From NCBI RefSeq assembly GCF_001279695.1, contig NZ_LGDD01000024.1, positions 66,578-130,577 of the forward strand: DNA of 64,000 nt, written 5' to 3'. A program made the position numbers and the translations under genes. Below, in pieces: positions 25,085 through 34,842 of this stretch. Numbering within the stretch: the stretch's first letter is position 1; each line of letters begins with the position of its first letter. Source of the stretch: Streptomyces sp. WM6378. GTDB taxonomy: Bacteria > Actinomycetota > Actinomycetes > Streptomycetales > Streptomycetaceae. The notes beneath the pieces were generated by a model. It was not told the DNA's origin, did no database searches, and was given only the letters and a program-made list of their open reading frames with translations.

Positions 25085-27565
25085 TCAGGGCCGGCCGGCC
25101 GCGGCGCGGAAACGGACCTGGCCACGGCCGACGAGCCGCTGTTCGCGCGCCGAGACGCCCACGCTCACCTCGCGCGTTCCGGTGCCGAGCACCCAGCCGT
25201 GCCGCTCCGGGTCCCACGAGGACAGCGAGCGCGCGGAGATCCGTACGGTCACCCGCTGCTCGCGGCCGGGCTCCAGTTCCAGGCGGCGGTAGCCGGCCAG
25301 GGCGCGGCGCGCCTGGTCGAGGCGGAGGTCGGGCGAGGGGCCGAGGTAGACCTGGGCGACCGTGGTGCCAGTGCGGCGGCCGGTGTTGCGGACGGTGAAG
25401 CCGACCGCGAGCCCGTCGCCGTCGGGCCGCACGTCCAGTTCCGCGTACTCGAAGCTCGTGTACGACAGGCCGTGCCCGAAGGGGAAGAGCGGCGCCACGT
25501 CCTCGGCGTCGTACCAGCGGTAGCCGAGGTGGATGCCTTCGGAGTACTCCTCGGTGCCGTCCACTCCGGGGTAGCGGTGCGGGTCCCCGGCCACCGGGTG
25601 CCGGTCTTCGGAGACGGGGAAGGTCTGGGTGAGCCGGCCGCCGGGGTCGCAGTCCCCGAACAGGACGGCCGCGGTGGCCTCGGCGCCCTCCTGCCCCGGG
25701 TAGTACATCTGCAGTACGGCGCCGACGCGGTCGAGCCACGGCATGGTGGTGCACGACGAGGTGTTGAGGACCACCGTGGTGCGGGAGTTGGCGGCGGCGA
25801 CCGCTTCGATCAGCTCGCTCTGGTGGCCGGGCAGCGCGAGGGCGGTGCGGTCGGCGCCCTCGGTGGCGTCCTCGTACGCGAAGAGGACGACGCTCTCGGC
25901 CGCGCGGGCGGCGCCGACCGCCTCGGCGACGTCGGCCGCCCGGGTGGCTCCGGTGGTGCGGCGGAGCCGGAAGAGCTGGCCCTTGTCGCGGCCCTTGGCG
26001 GTGACGGTGAGCCGGTGTGCCCCGGCGGTGAGGTCCAGGGTGCTGCGGCGGACGGTGAGCCCGTCGGGTGCGGCGCCGATGAGTCCGCCGGCGAAGAACT
26101 CGCCGAGGCCGGGCGCGGGCGGGAAGAGTTCGGTGCCGTCGAGGAGCACTTTGGGGCGGTCGCCGGAGTAGTGGATGTAGAAGGTCCACTCGTCGGCGTC
26201 GTCGACGGTGAGCGTGCCGTCGTACGTCCAGGTGGCGCCCGGTGCGACACCCTGGCCCTCGAAGTCGGCGCCCGCGGAGGTGCCGGGGAGCGGCTTGCCG
26301 AAGAGGTCCTCGCCGAGTGCGTAGCCGACGTGGGCGCCCTGGCCGGCCCGGGCCCCGAGGGCGTCGAGGGGGCTCCGCGCGTGGTCGGGCACGACGTGGG
26401 CGCTGCCGCCGCCGCTGACGAACGGGATGGTTCCGGTGGGTCCGATCACGGCGATGCTCCGGGCGGCGCGGCCGGTGAGGGGGAGGGTGGCGTGCCGGTT
26501 GTGGAGCAGGGTGGCGCCGGCCTTGGCGACCTTGAGCGCGGTGCGCGCACCGGCCCGCGGGTCGCGGCCGGGCCGGGCGGGAGCGCTCCCGTCAAGGAGC
26601 CCGAACCGGTCCATGACGGACAGGACGCGGCGTACGGAACCGTCGACGAGCGCCTCGGGGACGCTGCCGTCGAGCACGGCCTTCTTGAGGGCGTCGGCGA
26701 AGTAGTTGCCGCTCGGCATCTCCATGTCGAGGCCTGCGGTGAGGGCGGCGACGGTGCTGTGGGCGGCGAACCAATCGGTCATGACCCAGCCGTCGAAGCC
26801 CCAGTCGTCACGCAGGACGTCGCCGAGAATTGGCTTGTTCTCGCAGGCGAAGGTCCCGTTTACCTTGTTGTACGCGCCCATCACGGCGCCCGCTCCGGCG
26901 GCTACGGCCGCTTCGAAGCCGCGGAGTTCGAGTTCGCGCAGGGGCCGTTCGGCGATCCGCACGTCGATGGACATGCGGTCCTTCTCCTGGTTGTTCAGGG
27001 CGAAGTGCTTGACGGTGGCGATGAGGCCCTGGCTCTGGATGCCGCGGGTCTCCTCGGCGACCAGGTCCGCGCCGAGCAGCGGGTCCTCGGAGAAGGTCTC
27101 GTAGTTGCGTCCGGCGTACGGGGTCCTGATCAGGTTGACCATGGGCGACAGGAGGACGTCCTGGCCGAGGGCGCGGCCCTCGCGGCCGATGACCTCGCCG
27201 TACTCGCGGGCGAGCGCCGGGTCGAAGGCGGAGGCCAGCAGCACGGGGGCCGGCAGCGCGGTCGCGTGCGCGGTGACGCGGACCCCGGCCGGTCCGTCGG
27301 CGAGTCTGAGCGCAGGGATCGCGAGCCGGGGCACACCGGGGACGTAGCCGGCCTGGCCGAGGCTCTTGGGATCGTCCGCGCCGTGCAGGAGGCCGACCTT
27401 CTCGTCCAGGGTGAGGCGGGCGATCAGCGCTTCCACCCGGCGGGAGGCCGGGGTTGCGAAGAGCGCGCTGGCCGGGGCGGCGAGCGTGCCGGTGGCGGTG
27501 GCCGCGACGGTGACGGCGCCGCCCAGCAGACGCAGTGCTGACCTTCGGGAAACGGTGTCGGACAT
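25085..27565 (-). CDS. Exported GH3 family glycosidase (beta-glucosidase-like)
   Basis: An 826-residue secreted glycoside hydrolase. The N-terminus is a Tat signal (SRRSALRLLGG, twin Arg 7-8, then a hydrophobic run ending in APASA). GH3 motifs follow: LRLADGPAGVRV, KHFALNNQE, and the nucleophile aspartate in WVMTDWFAA (about residue 263). A PA14-like domain appears to be inserted in the second catalytic domain (about 395-540), and a fibronectin-III-like domain (about 690-810) ends the protein. It should release glucose or other beta-linked sugars outside the cell. A -35/-10 pair lies about 80 bases upstream. Confidence 0.92.
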   Translation of the reverse strand: MSDTVSRRSALRLLGGAVTVAATATGTLAAPASALFATPASRRVEALIARLTLDEKVGLLHGADDPKSLGQAGYVPGVPRLAIPALRLADGPAGVRVTAHATALPAPVLLASAFDPALAREYGEVIGREGRALGQDVLLSPMVNLIRTPYAGRNYETFSEDPLLGADLVAEETRGIQSQGLIATVKHFALNNQEKDRMSIDVRIAERPLRELELRGFEAAVAAGAGAVMGAYNKVNGTFACENKPILGDVLRDDWGFDGWVMTDWFAAHSTVAALTAGLDMEMPSGNYFADALKKAVLDGSVPEALVDGSVRRVLSVMDRFGLLDGSAPARPGRDPRAGARTALKVAKAGATLLHNRHATLPLTGRAARSIAVIGPTGTIPFVSGGGSAHVVPDHARSPLDALGARAGQGAHVGYALGEDLFGKPLPGTSAGADFEGQGVAPGATWTYDGTLTVDDADEWTFYIHYSGDRPKVLLDGTELFPPAPGLGEFFAGGLIGAAPDGLTVRRSTLDLTAGAHRLTVTAKGRDKGQLFRLRRTTGATRAADVAEAVGAARAAESVVLFAYEDATEGADRTALALPGHQSELIEAVAAANSRTTVVLNTSSCTTMPWLDRVGAVLQMYYPGQEGAEATAAVLFGDCDPGGRLTQTFPVSEDRHPVAGDPHRYPGVDGTEEYSEGIHLGYRWYDAEDVAPLFPFGHGLSYTSFEYAELDVRPDGDGLAVGFTVRNTGRRTGTTVAQVYLGPSPDLRLDQARRALAGYRRLELEPGREQRVTVRISARSLSSWDPERHGWVLGTGTREVSVGVSAREQRLVGRGQVRFRAAAGRP

Positions 27566-27646
27566 GGACCGTCACTCCTTTGTGTGCGGGCACGACGTGG
27601 TGGACCGCGGCACAGCAGGCGGCGGGCCGGCGTTCGACCTGTGAAC

Positions 27647-27674
27647 GCACTATGCGTCACGACCGAGTTGACAA
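27647..27674 (-). promoter_or_regulatory. Promoter of the GH3 glycosidase gene
   Basis: The minus strand reads TTGTCA (27669-27674), a 16-base spacer, then TAGTGC (27647-27652), resembling a housekeeping sigma promoter. It would give an mRNA leader of about 75 bases. Confidence 0.5.
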
Positions 27675-27764
27675 CCCGTCAGGCGCCACGAGGCGCCGGG
27701 AAACGTAGGACCGTCCGGTGGAAGAGTCAATGAAAGTGAACGGGGCGGCCGCCAGGACATGGAA

Positions 27765-27794
27765 AAGGCGCCCCGGCCGGAGCCGGGACGCCTT
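27765..27794 (-). terminator. Hairpin terminator after the thioesterase-like gene
   Basis: AAGGCGCCCCGGC pairs with GCCGGGACGCCTT with one mismatch around a 4-base loop. It lies 30 bases past the stop of the minus-strand DUF4442 gene. Confidence 0.65.
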
Positions 27795-27823
27795 CGGGTT
27801 CCGTAGCCTGCGCTACGGAGTGA

Positions 27824-28276
27824 TCAGGAGTTGGGGCGAAGCGTCCACACGACGGTCATCTCGCCGGTCACGGCGCCGTCCGCGCGCCGGATCTCGATGA
27901 CAACCGGGAACTCGGGGCGCTGCCCGGCGTCGAGCTCGGCCACCACGTCGGCGATCGGGCGGCCCAGCGTCGCGGTGGCGGTGACAACGCCCATGGCGAG
28001 CTTCTTGTAGCCGATCTCCGCCCTGACGGCGAGCGGCACCGCACGGTTCATCTGGTCGCCGAAGGCGGCGATGACGATGGCGCCACTGGCGGACTCGGCG
28101 AGCGTGAACATCGCTCCGGCGTGCGGTCCGCCCACGTGGTTGTGGTACTCGGACTGGTCCGGCAGCTCCACCACGGCACGCTCGGGGGTGGTCTCCAGGA
28201 ACTTCAGGTTGAGGGTGCGGGCCATGGGAACGGTCGCGGCGAGCATCTCGCCCACGGACATCTGATCAGCGCTCAT
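27824..28276 (-). CDS. DUF4442 / hot-dog fold thioesterase-like protein
   Basis: A 150-residue single hot-dog domain. The conserved motif YHNHVGGPHAGAMFTLAESA (about residues 46-65) corresponds to the HGG-type active-site region of PaaI-like acyl-CoA thioesterases. The ATG at 28276 is supported by a TAACAT box 7 bases upstream and by the start of the domain; the frame runs about 30 codons further without similarity. The substrate is not known. It is divergent from a Pro/Gln-rich membrane protein gene. Confidence 0.85.
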   Translation of the reverse strand: MSADQMSVGEMLAATVPMARTLNLKFLETTPERAVVELPDQSEYHNHVGGPHAGAMFTLAESASGAIVIAAFGDQMNRAVPLAVRAEIGYKKLAMGVVTATATLGRPIADVVAELDAGQRPEFPVVIEIRRADGAVTGEMTVVWTLRPNS

Positions 28277-28283
28277 GGGGCCG

Positions 28284-28289
28284 ATGTTA
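28284..28289 (-). promoter_or_regulatory. -10 box of a leaderless promoter (DUF4442 gene)
   Basis: TAACAT on the minus strand lies 7 bases before the ATG at 28276. Confidence 0.4.
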
Positions 28290-28356
28290 CCCATGGGTAG
28301 CTGCCATTGGCCATCCCCTGACGGGGGCGGCCGTAGCAGGAGCGGGAGTGCACCTC

Positions 28357-28362
28357 TATGGT
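28357..28362 (+). promoter_or_regulatory. -10 box of a leaderless promoter (Pro/Gln-rich membrane protein)
   Basis: TATGGT lies eight bases before the ATG at 28371. No ribosome binding site is present. Confidence 0.4.
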
Positions 28363-28370
28363 TACTGGCC

Positions 28371-29420
28371 ATGTGGCCAGGACAGCAGCCGCCCGGGGGC
28401 GAGCAGAACCCGCAGGATCCGAATCAGAACCCGTACCAGCAGCCGGGGTACCAGCAGCCGAATCCCTATACGCAGCCGGGGCCGCAGCAGCCCGCGCCGC
28501 CGCCGGGGTATCCGCCGCAGCAGGGTTACCAGACGCCGAACCCGTACCAGCAGCCCACGGTGCCGCAGTACCCCGTGGGCAGCCCGCCCGGGCCGCCGCA
28601 GCCGCCGGAGAACAACGACAGGAAGAAGACCACCCTCATCGCCATCATCGCGGCCACCGCCGTGGTCGTGGCCGCCGCCGTGACCGGCGTGGTGGTCCTC
28701 AAGGACGACGGCAAGAGCGACACCAAGGCCGACGGCAAGGACAAGAAGTCGCCCGCGGCTTCGTCTCCGGCGGCGCCGTCCTCCCCGGCCGCCAACCCGC
28801 GTGGCGCGGGCGCCCAGGTCCAGCCGGTGATCGCGGGCTGGAAGGTCGTGGTCAACCCCACCAAGGGCGACGCCTTCGACGTACCGCCGGACTGGGAGGT
28901 CGACAGCCCCGGCATGAGCGTCGGCTGGTCCGACAAGGCGGACCCCAACGGGTTCGGCGGCATGATGATGTCCTCCCCCGCCTACTACAAGTCCAAGTGG
29001 TGCACCACCAAGAACGGCAGCGGTCGCGACGAGAACACCGCTCTCGCCCAGATCGGCACCAAGGGCGCGAACGGCGCCAAGTCGACGGACGAGGCGGCCG
29101 AGCAGGCCGACGACTGGCTGTACTACGCCTACACCCAGCCGGACAAGAACCACATCACCTCCGAGAAGCCGGTTCCCTTCACGACGAAGTCGGGTCTTCA
29201 GGGCAGCGTGGTCCGCGCCAAGACGACGGGCGTCAAGAAGACGGACAAGTGCTCCACCGAGGGCCAGTCCGTGCTGTTCGGCTTCAAGACCGCCAAGGGC
29301 GACCTCGCGGCCTGGAGCTTCATCGCCAACACGGGCGTGCCCGGCGCGGTCGACGAGGACACCATCCAGAAGATCCTCGGCACCATACGGCTCGTGCCGG
29401 TCACCGACTCCGGTTCCTGA
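28371..29420 (+). CDS. Membrane-anchored protein with Pro/Gln-rich cytoplasmic head
   Basis: A 349-residue protein. Residues 1-80 are rich in Pro, Gln, Asn and Tyr with repeated YQQP and NPY units. A single membrane span follows (LIAIIAATAVVVAAAVTGVV, about residues 88-107), then a Lys/Ser/Ala/Pro linker and an extracellular domain of about 200 residues containing two widely spaced cysteines (in SKWCTTK and DKCSTEG) that could form a disulfide. No enzyme motif is seen. Many Streptomyces proteins share this plan; the external part may be a sensor or stalk domain. The codons used are typical of the neighbourhood. Confidence 0.8.
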   Translation: MWPGQQPPGGEQNPQDPNQNPYQQPGYQQPNPYTQPGPQQPAPPPGYPPQQGYQTPNPYQQPTVPQYPVGSPPGPPQPPENNDRKKTTLIAIIAATAVVVAAAVTGVVVLKDDGKSDTKADGKDKKSPAASSPAAPSSPAANPRGAGAQVQPVIAGWKVVVNPTKGDAFDVPPDWEVDSPGMSVGWSDKADPNGFGGMMMSSPAYYKSKWCTTKNGSGRDENTALAQIGTKGANGAKSTDEAAEQADDWLYYAYTQPDKNHITSEKPVPFTTKSGLQGSVVRAKTTGVKKTDKCSTEGQSVLFGFKTAKGDLAAWSFIANTGVPGAVDEDTIQKILGTIRLVPVTDSGS

Positions 29421-29489
29421 CGCGCACCGGTAACGCGATCCGGTCCTGATAGGGGCCGGGTTCCTGCCGCGAGCGAGGCCGCAAACCGT

Positions 29490-29519
29490 TTGTCGCCACG
29501 GGGTGGCAGCGGCGATAGT
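29490..29519 (+). promoter_or_regulatory. Leaderless promoter of the MFS gene
   Basis: TTGTCG (29490-29495), 18 bases, then GATAGT (29514-29519) end six bases before the GTG at 29526. Both boxes are present at good spacing. Confidence 0.5.
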
Positions 29520-29525
29520 CCCTGA

Positions 29526-30827
29526 GTGACTTCCGCCGCCGCCACCCCTTCGCACGCACGCCGCCCGTCCTGGGCGGGCCGCAACTACACCCTGCTGACC
29601 GCCGCCGCGGTCGTCACCAACCTGGGCAGCCAGGGGGCCCTGATCGCGGCGGCGTTCGCGGTGCTCCAGTCCGGCGGCAGCGGCGGCGACGTGGGCCTGG
29701 TCGCGGCGGCCCGCACCGTGCCGCTCGTCCTGTTCCTGCTGGTCGGCGGCGCGCTGGCCGACCGGCTGCCACGCCACCGGGTGATGGTCGCCGCCAACAC
29801 CCTCAACTTCCTTTCCCAGGGCGCCTTCGCGCTCCTCGTCCTGACCGGCGATCCCCGGCTCTGGCAGATGATGGCGCTCACCGCGCTCGGCGGGGTGGGC
29901 CAGGCGTTCTTCGGCCCCGCCTCCGAGGGCATGCTCATGTCCAGCGTGAGCGGTGGGGAGGCGGGCCGGGCCTTCGCGTTCTACCGGATGGCCATGCACG
30001 GCGCGGGCATCGGCGGGGCCGCACTCGGCGGCGCGCTGATCGCCGTGTTCGGCGCTGGCTGGGTGCTCGCGATCGACGCGGCGGCCTTCGCGGTGGCGGG
30101 CGCGCTGCGAGCCTTCCTCGACGTGAGCCACATCCCGCCGCGCGAGGCGGGCGGCGGCATGATCTCCGATCTCCGCGAAGGCTGGCGGGAGTTCGTCACA
30201 CGGCCGTGGCTGTGGTCGATCGTGGTCCAGTTCTCGGTGGTCAACGCCGTGGTCGCGGCGGCCGAGGCGGTGTACGGACCGCTGGTGGCCCGCGACGAGC
30301 TGGGCGGTCCCGGCCCGTGGGGGCTCGCGCTCGCCGCGTTCGGCGTCGGCACGTTCTGCGGCGCGCTCCTGATGATGCGCTGGAAGCCGCGCCGGCTGCT
30401 GCTCGCGGGCAGCCTGTGCGTCTTCCCGCTCGCCCTGCCCTCGGCGGCGCTGGCGGTACCGCTGCCGGTGGCCGCGCTCATGGCGGTCATGCTGGTGACG
30501 GGCGTCTCGATCGAGGTTTTCGGCGTCTCGTGGATGACCGCCCTCAACCAGGAGATCCCCGAGGAGAAGCTCTCGCGCGTCTCCGCCTACGACTGGCTGG
30601 GCTCGATCGCCATGGTGCCGCTGGCCACCGCCCTCGCCGGGCCCGCCCAGAACGCGGTCGGCCGTACGTCCGCGCTGTGGGGCTGCTCGGCGCTGATCGT
30701 GCTGCTCACCGCGGCGGTCCTGTGCGTGCCGGACGTACGCCGCCTGACCCGGCGCACCGAGGCCGTGGCCGCGGGCGGGCCCGAGGTGTCAGCCGATGCT
30801 GAAGGCGCCGTCGGGCGGCTCGGGTGA
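29526..30827 (+). CDS. MFS transporter (enterobactin/multidrug exporter-like)
   Basis: A 433-residue transporter with about 12 membrane spans. The intracellular loop after the second span reads GGALADRLPRHRVM, the MFS signature A, and the protein resembles the EntS/MFS_3 exporter group in the first half (NLGSQGALIAAAFAVLQSGG). The GTG at 29526 directly follows a promoter, so the mRNA is probably leaderless. The 3' end overlaps that of the convergent spermidine-synthase-like gene by 39 bp. The substrate is unknown. Confidence 0.86.
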   Translation: MTSAAATPSHARRPSWAGRNYTLLTAAAVVTNLGSQGALIAAAFAVLQSGGSGGDVGLVAAARTVPLVLFLLVGGALADRLPRHRVMVAANTLNFLSQGAFALLVLTGDPRLWQMMALTALGGVGQAFFGPASEGMLMSSVSGGEAGRAFAFYRMAMHGAGIGGAALGGALIAVFGAGWVLAIDAAAFAVAGALRAFLDVSHIPPREAGGGMISDLREGWREFVTRPWLWSIVVQFSVVNAVVAAAEAVYGPLVARDELGGPGPWGLALAAFGVGTFCGALLMMRWKPRRLLLAGSLCVFPLALPSAALAVPLPVAALMAVMLVTGVSIEVFGVSWMTALNQEIPEEKLSRVSAYDWLGSIAMVPLATALAGPAQNAVGRTSALWGCSALIVLLTAAVLCVPDVRRLTRRTEAVAAGGPEVSADAEGAVGRLG

Positions 30828-31649
30828 GGGCTGTGCTTCCGCGTCGCCGACCGGCCGGGCGTCCGCGATGAAGCGGCGCAGCGAGTCGCCGTGCTCGACC
30901 CGGGCCGGGAAGGCGTCCCCCGCCGTGCGCCGGGCGAGCGCCGCGACGTCCAGCGGGCGCGCCGAGGCGAGCAGCACCGCGTTCCCGAAGCGCCGCCCGC
31001 GCAGCACAGACGGCTCGGCGATCAGCGCGACCTCCGCGAACACCGCCCGGAACGTGGCCAGTTGGGAGCGCAGGAAGGCGAACGGCGCGCCGTCCGCGAG
31101 GTTGGCCGCGTAGATGCCGCCGGGCTTGAGGACCCGCTGGGCGACGCGCGCGTACTCGATCGAGGTGAGGTGCGCGGGCACCCGCGAGCCGCCGAAGACG
31201 TCAGCGACGAGCAGGTCCGCGGAGGCGGCGGGCGCCCGCTCGGCCCAGGCCCTGGCGTCCGCCGCGTGCAGGGTGATCCCGGCGTCCGGGGGCAACGGCA
31301 GGTGTTCGCGGACGAGTTGGACGAGCGCCCGGTCGGCGTCCACGACGTCCTGCCGCGAGCCCGGCCGGGTCGCCGCGACGTAGCGGGGCAGCGTGAGCGC
31401 CCCGCCGCCGAGGTGCAGCACGTCGAGGGGGACTCCTTCGTCGGCCGCGCAGTCGACGACGTGGGCGAGCCGGCGCACGTACTCGAACTCGATGTAGGTG
31501 GGGTCGTCGAGGTCCACGTACGACTGCGGGGCGCCGTTCACGGTCAGCAGCCAGCCGCGCTCGCGGTCGACGTCGGGCAGCAGTTTGGCGGTGCCCCAGT
31601 CGACCTCCCGGATGACGGGTATCGGCTCGGCGCTCGGGTCGTCGTTCAC
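30789..31649 (-). CDS. Spermidine synthase-like methyltransferase-fold protein
   Basis: A 286-residue protein with the class I SAM-binding fold of spermidine synthases. The first binding loop is VLHLGGGALTLPRYVA (about residues 83-98), followed by VVDADRALVQL, HAADARAW and DLLVADVFGG. It lacks the full polyamine pocket that can be recognised in true SpeE, so activity on putrescine is uncertain. The GTG at 31649 follows GGGAC; a CACAAT box six bases upstream also fits a leaderless start. Confidence 0.78.
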   Translation of the reverse strand: MNDDPSAEPIPVIREVDWGTAKLLPDVDRERGWLLTVNGAPQSYVDLDDPTYIEFEYVRRLAHVVDCAADEGVPLDVLHLGGGALTLPRYVAATRPGSRQDVVDADRALVQLVREHLPLPPDAGITLHAADARAWAERAPAASADLLVADVFGGSRVPAHLTSIEYARVAQRVLKPGGIYAANLADGAPFAFLRSQLATFRAVFAEVALIAEPSVLRGRRFGNAVLLASARPLDVAALARRTAGDAFPARVEHGDSLRRFIADARPVGDAEAQPSPEPPDGAFSIG

Positions 31650-31699
31650 CGTCCCATTGTGCGCCCGGCGGCCGGATGCGGGTCGCCGGGCGGTGTGCG

Positions 31700-32539
31700 T
31701 CAGGCCCAGAGCGCCTTGACGGCGTCGACGTGGGCGGTGGCCTGGGCGAGGCCGGCCCGGGCGGCCGGGGCGCGCCGCGCCGGGTCGAGGCTGTTGCGCC
31801 CGAAGGCCTTCTTCGCGGCGGCGTCGGGGGTGATGAGCTCCACCTTCGCGCCCGCCGCGGTGAGCTTCGCGGCCTGGGAGGCGGGGGAATCGAGCGGGCC
31901 GCCGCCGGCCGGGCTCGGCGCGATGATCACGATGCGGCGGCAGCCGGCCGCGAGGTGGGCGTTGGCCGTGGAGTGCAGGCCGCCGTCGATCCACTTGCAC
32001 CCGTCGATGGTGACCGGCGGCCACACCAGCGGCACCGCGCAGCTCGCGGCGACCGCGTCGACGAGCGACACGCCGCTGTCCTTGTCGAAGACCCTCAGCT
32101 CGCCGGTGTCGGCGGCGACCGCGGTCAGCTTCAGCGCCCGCTCGGGCCACTCGTGCGTGAGCAGCCGGGCGGCGATGACCGCACGCCGGTCGGCCTCGCT
32201 CGGGGTGTCCGCGGCGAGCGCCAAGCGGCCCATCTTCGCGCCGTAGTCCTCGGGCGTACGGGAGCCGATCACGGCCCGCGCGTAGCGGAAGAGCTTGCCG
32301 GCACCGAGGTGGCCCGCGATCTCCCCCTCGGGCTTCGCCAGTTGACGCCCGTACAGCTCGGCGAGGGATGTCCGGCGTGCGCTCGCGTTCGCGCCGACGA
32401 CCGCGCCCGCCGAGCTTCCCACGACGAGGCCGGCGTCGGTCAGGTCCACGCCCGCTTCCGCGAGCCCGTACAGGATGCCGGTCTCCCAGCCCACTCCGGT
32501 GAGCCCGCCCGAACCGAGTACCAGTGCAGTGTCCGTCAT
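31700..32539 (-). CDS. Patatin-like phospholipase
   Basis: A 279-residue patatin domain. The oxyanion glycines are in LVLGSGGLTGVGWE (about residues 6-19), the nucleophile is in VVGSSAGAVVGA (second serine, about 44), and the dyad aspartate is in WIDGGLHS (about residue 188). The family hydrolyses acyl esters of lipids. The ATG at 32539 starts the domain directly. It lies 50 bases upstream of the spermidine-synthase-like gene on the same strand, so the two may be co-transcribed. Confidence 0.87.
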   Translation of the reverse strand: MTDTALVLGSGGLTGVGWETGILYGLAEAGVDLTDAGLVVGSSAGAVVGANASARRTSLAELYGRQLAKPEGEIAGHLGAGKLFRYARAVIGSRTPEDYGAKMGRLALAADTPSEADRRAVIAARLLTHEWPERALKLTAVAADTGELRVFDKDSGVSLVDAVAASCAVPLVWPPVTIDGCKWIDGGLHSTANAHLAAGCRRIVIIAPSPAGGGPLDSPASQAAKLTAAGAKVELITPDAAAKKAFGRNSLDPARRAPAARAGLAQATAHVDAVKALWA

Positions 32540-32564
32540 GATCGCAGTGTGCCCGAACGCCAAC

Positions 32565-32600
32565 GGCCCGCCTCCCCCGGGGTGTTGGGGGAAGGCGGGC
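32565..32600 (-). terminator. Strong hairpin terminator after EF-Tu3 gene
   Basis: A 14-bp stem (GGCCCGCCTCCCCC, 32565-32578) pairs with 32586-32600 with one bulged base around a 7-base loop. It begins 7 bases past the tuf3 stop. Confidence 0.8.
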
Positions 32601-32607
32601 CCGCTGG

Positions 32608-33777
<1,170 letters not shown>

Positions 33778-33872
33778 GGCTGAATGTCCCTCGCGTGGTC
33801 GCTGAGCGTGCTGGGACCCCTGAATCCGGCCGACCCTCCCCGTGCGGGGTCCGCCGGACTTTCCGGGAAGGG

Positions 33873-33992
33873 TCAGCTTCGGGCGCCGCCGAGGGGCGCC
33901 GCGGCCGTGAGTGCCCCGGCCGCTGTGAAGACGGCAGCCTTCGGCGCGTCCGCGACTGCGGACGGCGCTGCGAGGAAGGCGTACCTGGACAT
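33873..33992 (-). CDS. Possible small alanine-rich peptide upstream of tuf3
   Basis: A 39-codon frame, [20 protein letters not shown] and onward, with 84% G or C at third positions but no good ribosome binding site. It fills part of the 291-bp gap between the AlkD-like gene and tuf3. It may equally be chance; nothing similar is recognised. Confidence 0.2.
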   Translation of the reverse strand: MSRYAFLAAPSAVADAPKAAVFTAAGALTAAAPLGGARS

Positions 33993-34068
33993 GTCGCCGA
34001 TCATCCCTGGTGGGCGGCGGCGCGTCGAATGGTTTTCGGCGGGCGGAAGTTGGGGTGGCAAACGCCCC

Positions 34069-34767
34069 CTACAGGTTCTTCAGCGCCTCGCGCACCGACA
34101 GCGGCGACAGACGTTCGCGCTCGGCCGCCACAAAGGCGCGGACCGCGCCCGGATCGGTCTTGGCGTACTCGCGCAGGCTCCAGCCGATGGCCTTGCGGAT
34201 GAAGAAGTCCGGGTGCGTGCCGCGGCGCAGGCAGTAGTCGAAGAGGCGGTCGGGGTCGGTGCGCTCCTTGTAGGCGAGCTGGTGGAGCAGGGCGGTGCGG
34301 GCGATCCAGAGGTGGTCGTCGTCGATCCACTCGTCCATCACGGCGGTCAGCCCGTCGTCGGCGGCGACGAGCGGGCCAACGACGTGGGCGGCGAGGTGGT
34401 CGACGGTGTCCCACCAGGAGGTGGTGGCGACGAGGTGCCGGGCGACCGGCAGGAACCCGGACGAGCAGACCCGGACGTTGCGCCGCAGGTAGTCGACCGC
34501 GAAGTAGTGGTACTCGCGCTCGGCCAGCTCCCAGCACCGCAGCGCGACAGCGGCGCAGTCCGCTTCGGTGGGCCGCACGAGTCCGTCGAGCACCGCCCGC
34601 GACAGCGCGCGCCGCTCGGGGGTGCGGATGCCGAGGAAGGGGGCGATGCCCTTCATGTACGCGACCATCTCGGCGGCCCGGTGCGGATCCCCGCCCCCGG
34701 GATAGACCCGGACGAGCCGTCCGAGCACGTCGTCGGCGAGCGGGCTGCGGGTCGCGCGAGGGGTCAT
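34069..34767 (-). CDS. DNA alkylation repair protein (AlkD-like)
   Basis: A 232-residue HEAT-like helical repeat protein of the AlkC/AlkD DNA glycosylase family, which removes bulky or charged alkyl adducts. Typical segments are AYMKGIAPFLGIRTPERRAL (about residues 33-52), WELAEREYHYFAVDYL, TTSWWDTVDHLAAHVVG with the conserved Trp-Trp-Asp-Thr-Val-Asp, and DFFIRKAIGWSLREYAKTD. The ATG at 34767 has TACCGT six bases upstream (leaderless). It is divergent from a TVP38-type membrane protein gene. Confidence 0.9.
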   Translation of the reverse strand: MTPRATRSPLADDVLGRLVRVYPGGGDPHRAAEMVAYMKGIAPFLGIRTPERRALSRAVLDGLVRPTEADCAAVALRCWELAEREYHYFAVDYLRRNVRVCSSGFLPVARHLVATTSWWDTVDHLAAHVVGPLVAADDGLTAVMDEWIDDDHLWIARTALLHQLAYKERTDPDRLFDYCLRRGTHPDFFIRKAIGWSLREYAKTDPGAVRAFVAAERERLSPLSVREALKNL

Positions 34768-34773
34768 GGGCCC

Positions 34774-34779
34774 ACGGTA
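34774..34779 (-). promoter_or_regulatory. -10 box of a leaderless promoter (AlkD-like gene)
   Basis: TACCGT on the minus strand lies six bases before the ATG at 34767. Confidence 0.45.
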
Positions 34780-34830
34780 CGGGGAGGGTGTCCGGGACTT
34801 CGCCTGCGGCGGGCGACCGCTCGCGTCGGT

Positions 34831-34836
34831 TAGTCT
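34831..34836 (+). promoter_or_regulatory. -10 box of a leaderless promoter (VTT membrane protein)
   Basis: TAGTCT lies six bases before the ATG at 34843, with no ribosome binding site. Confidence 0.45.
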
Positions 34837-34842
34837 CCCCGG

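Noticed and set aside
30789..31649. True spermidine synthase SpeE
   Set aside because: Only the SAM-binding fold is clear; the polyamine pocket is not recognisable and no polyamine genes adjoin it.
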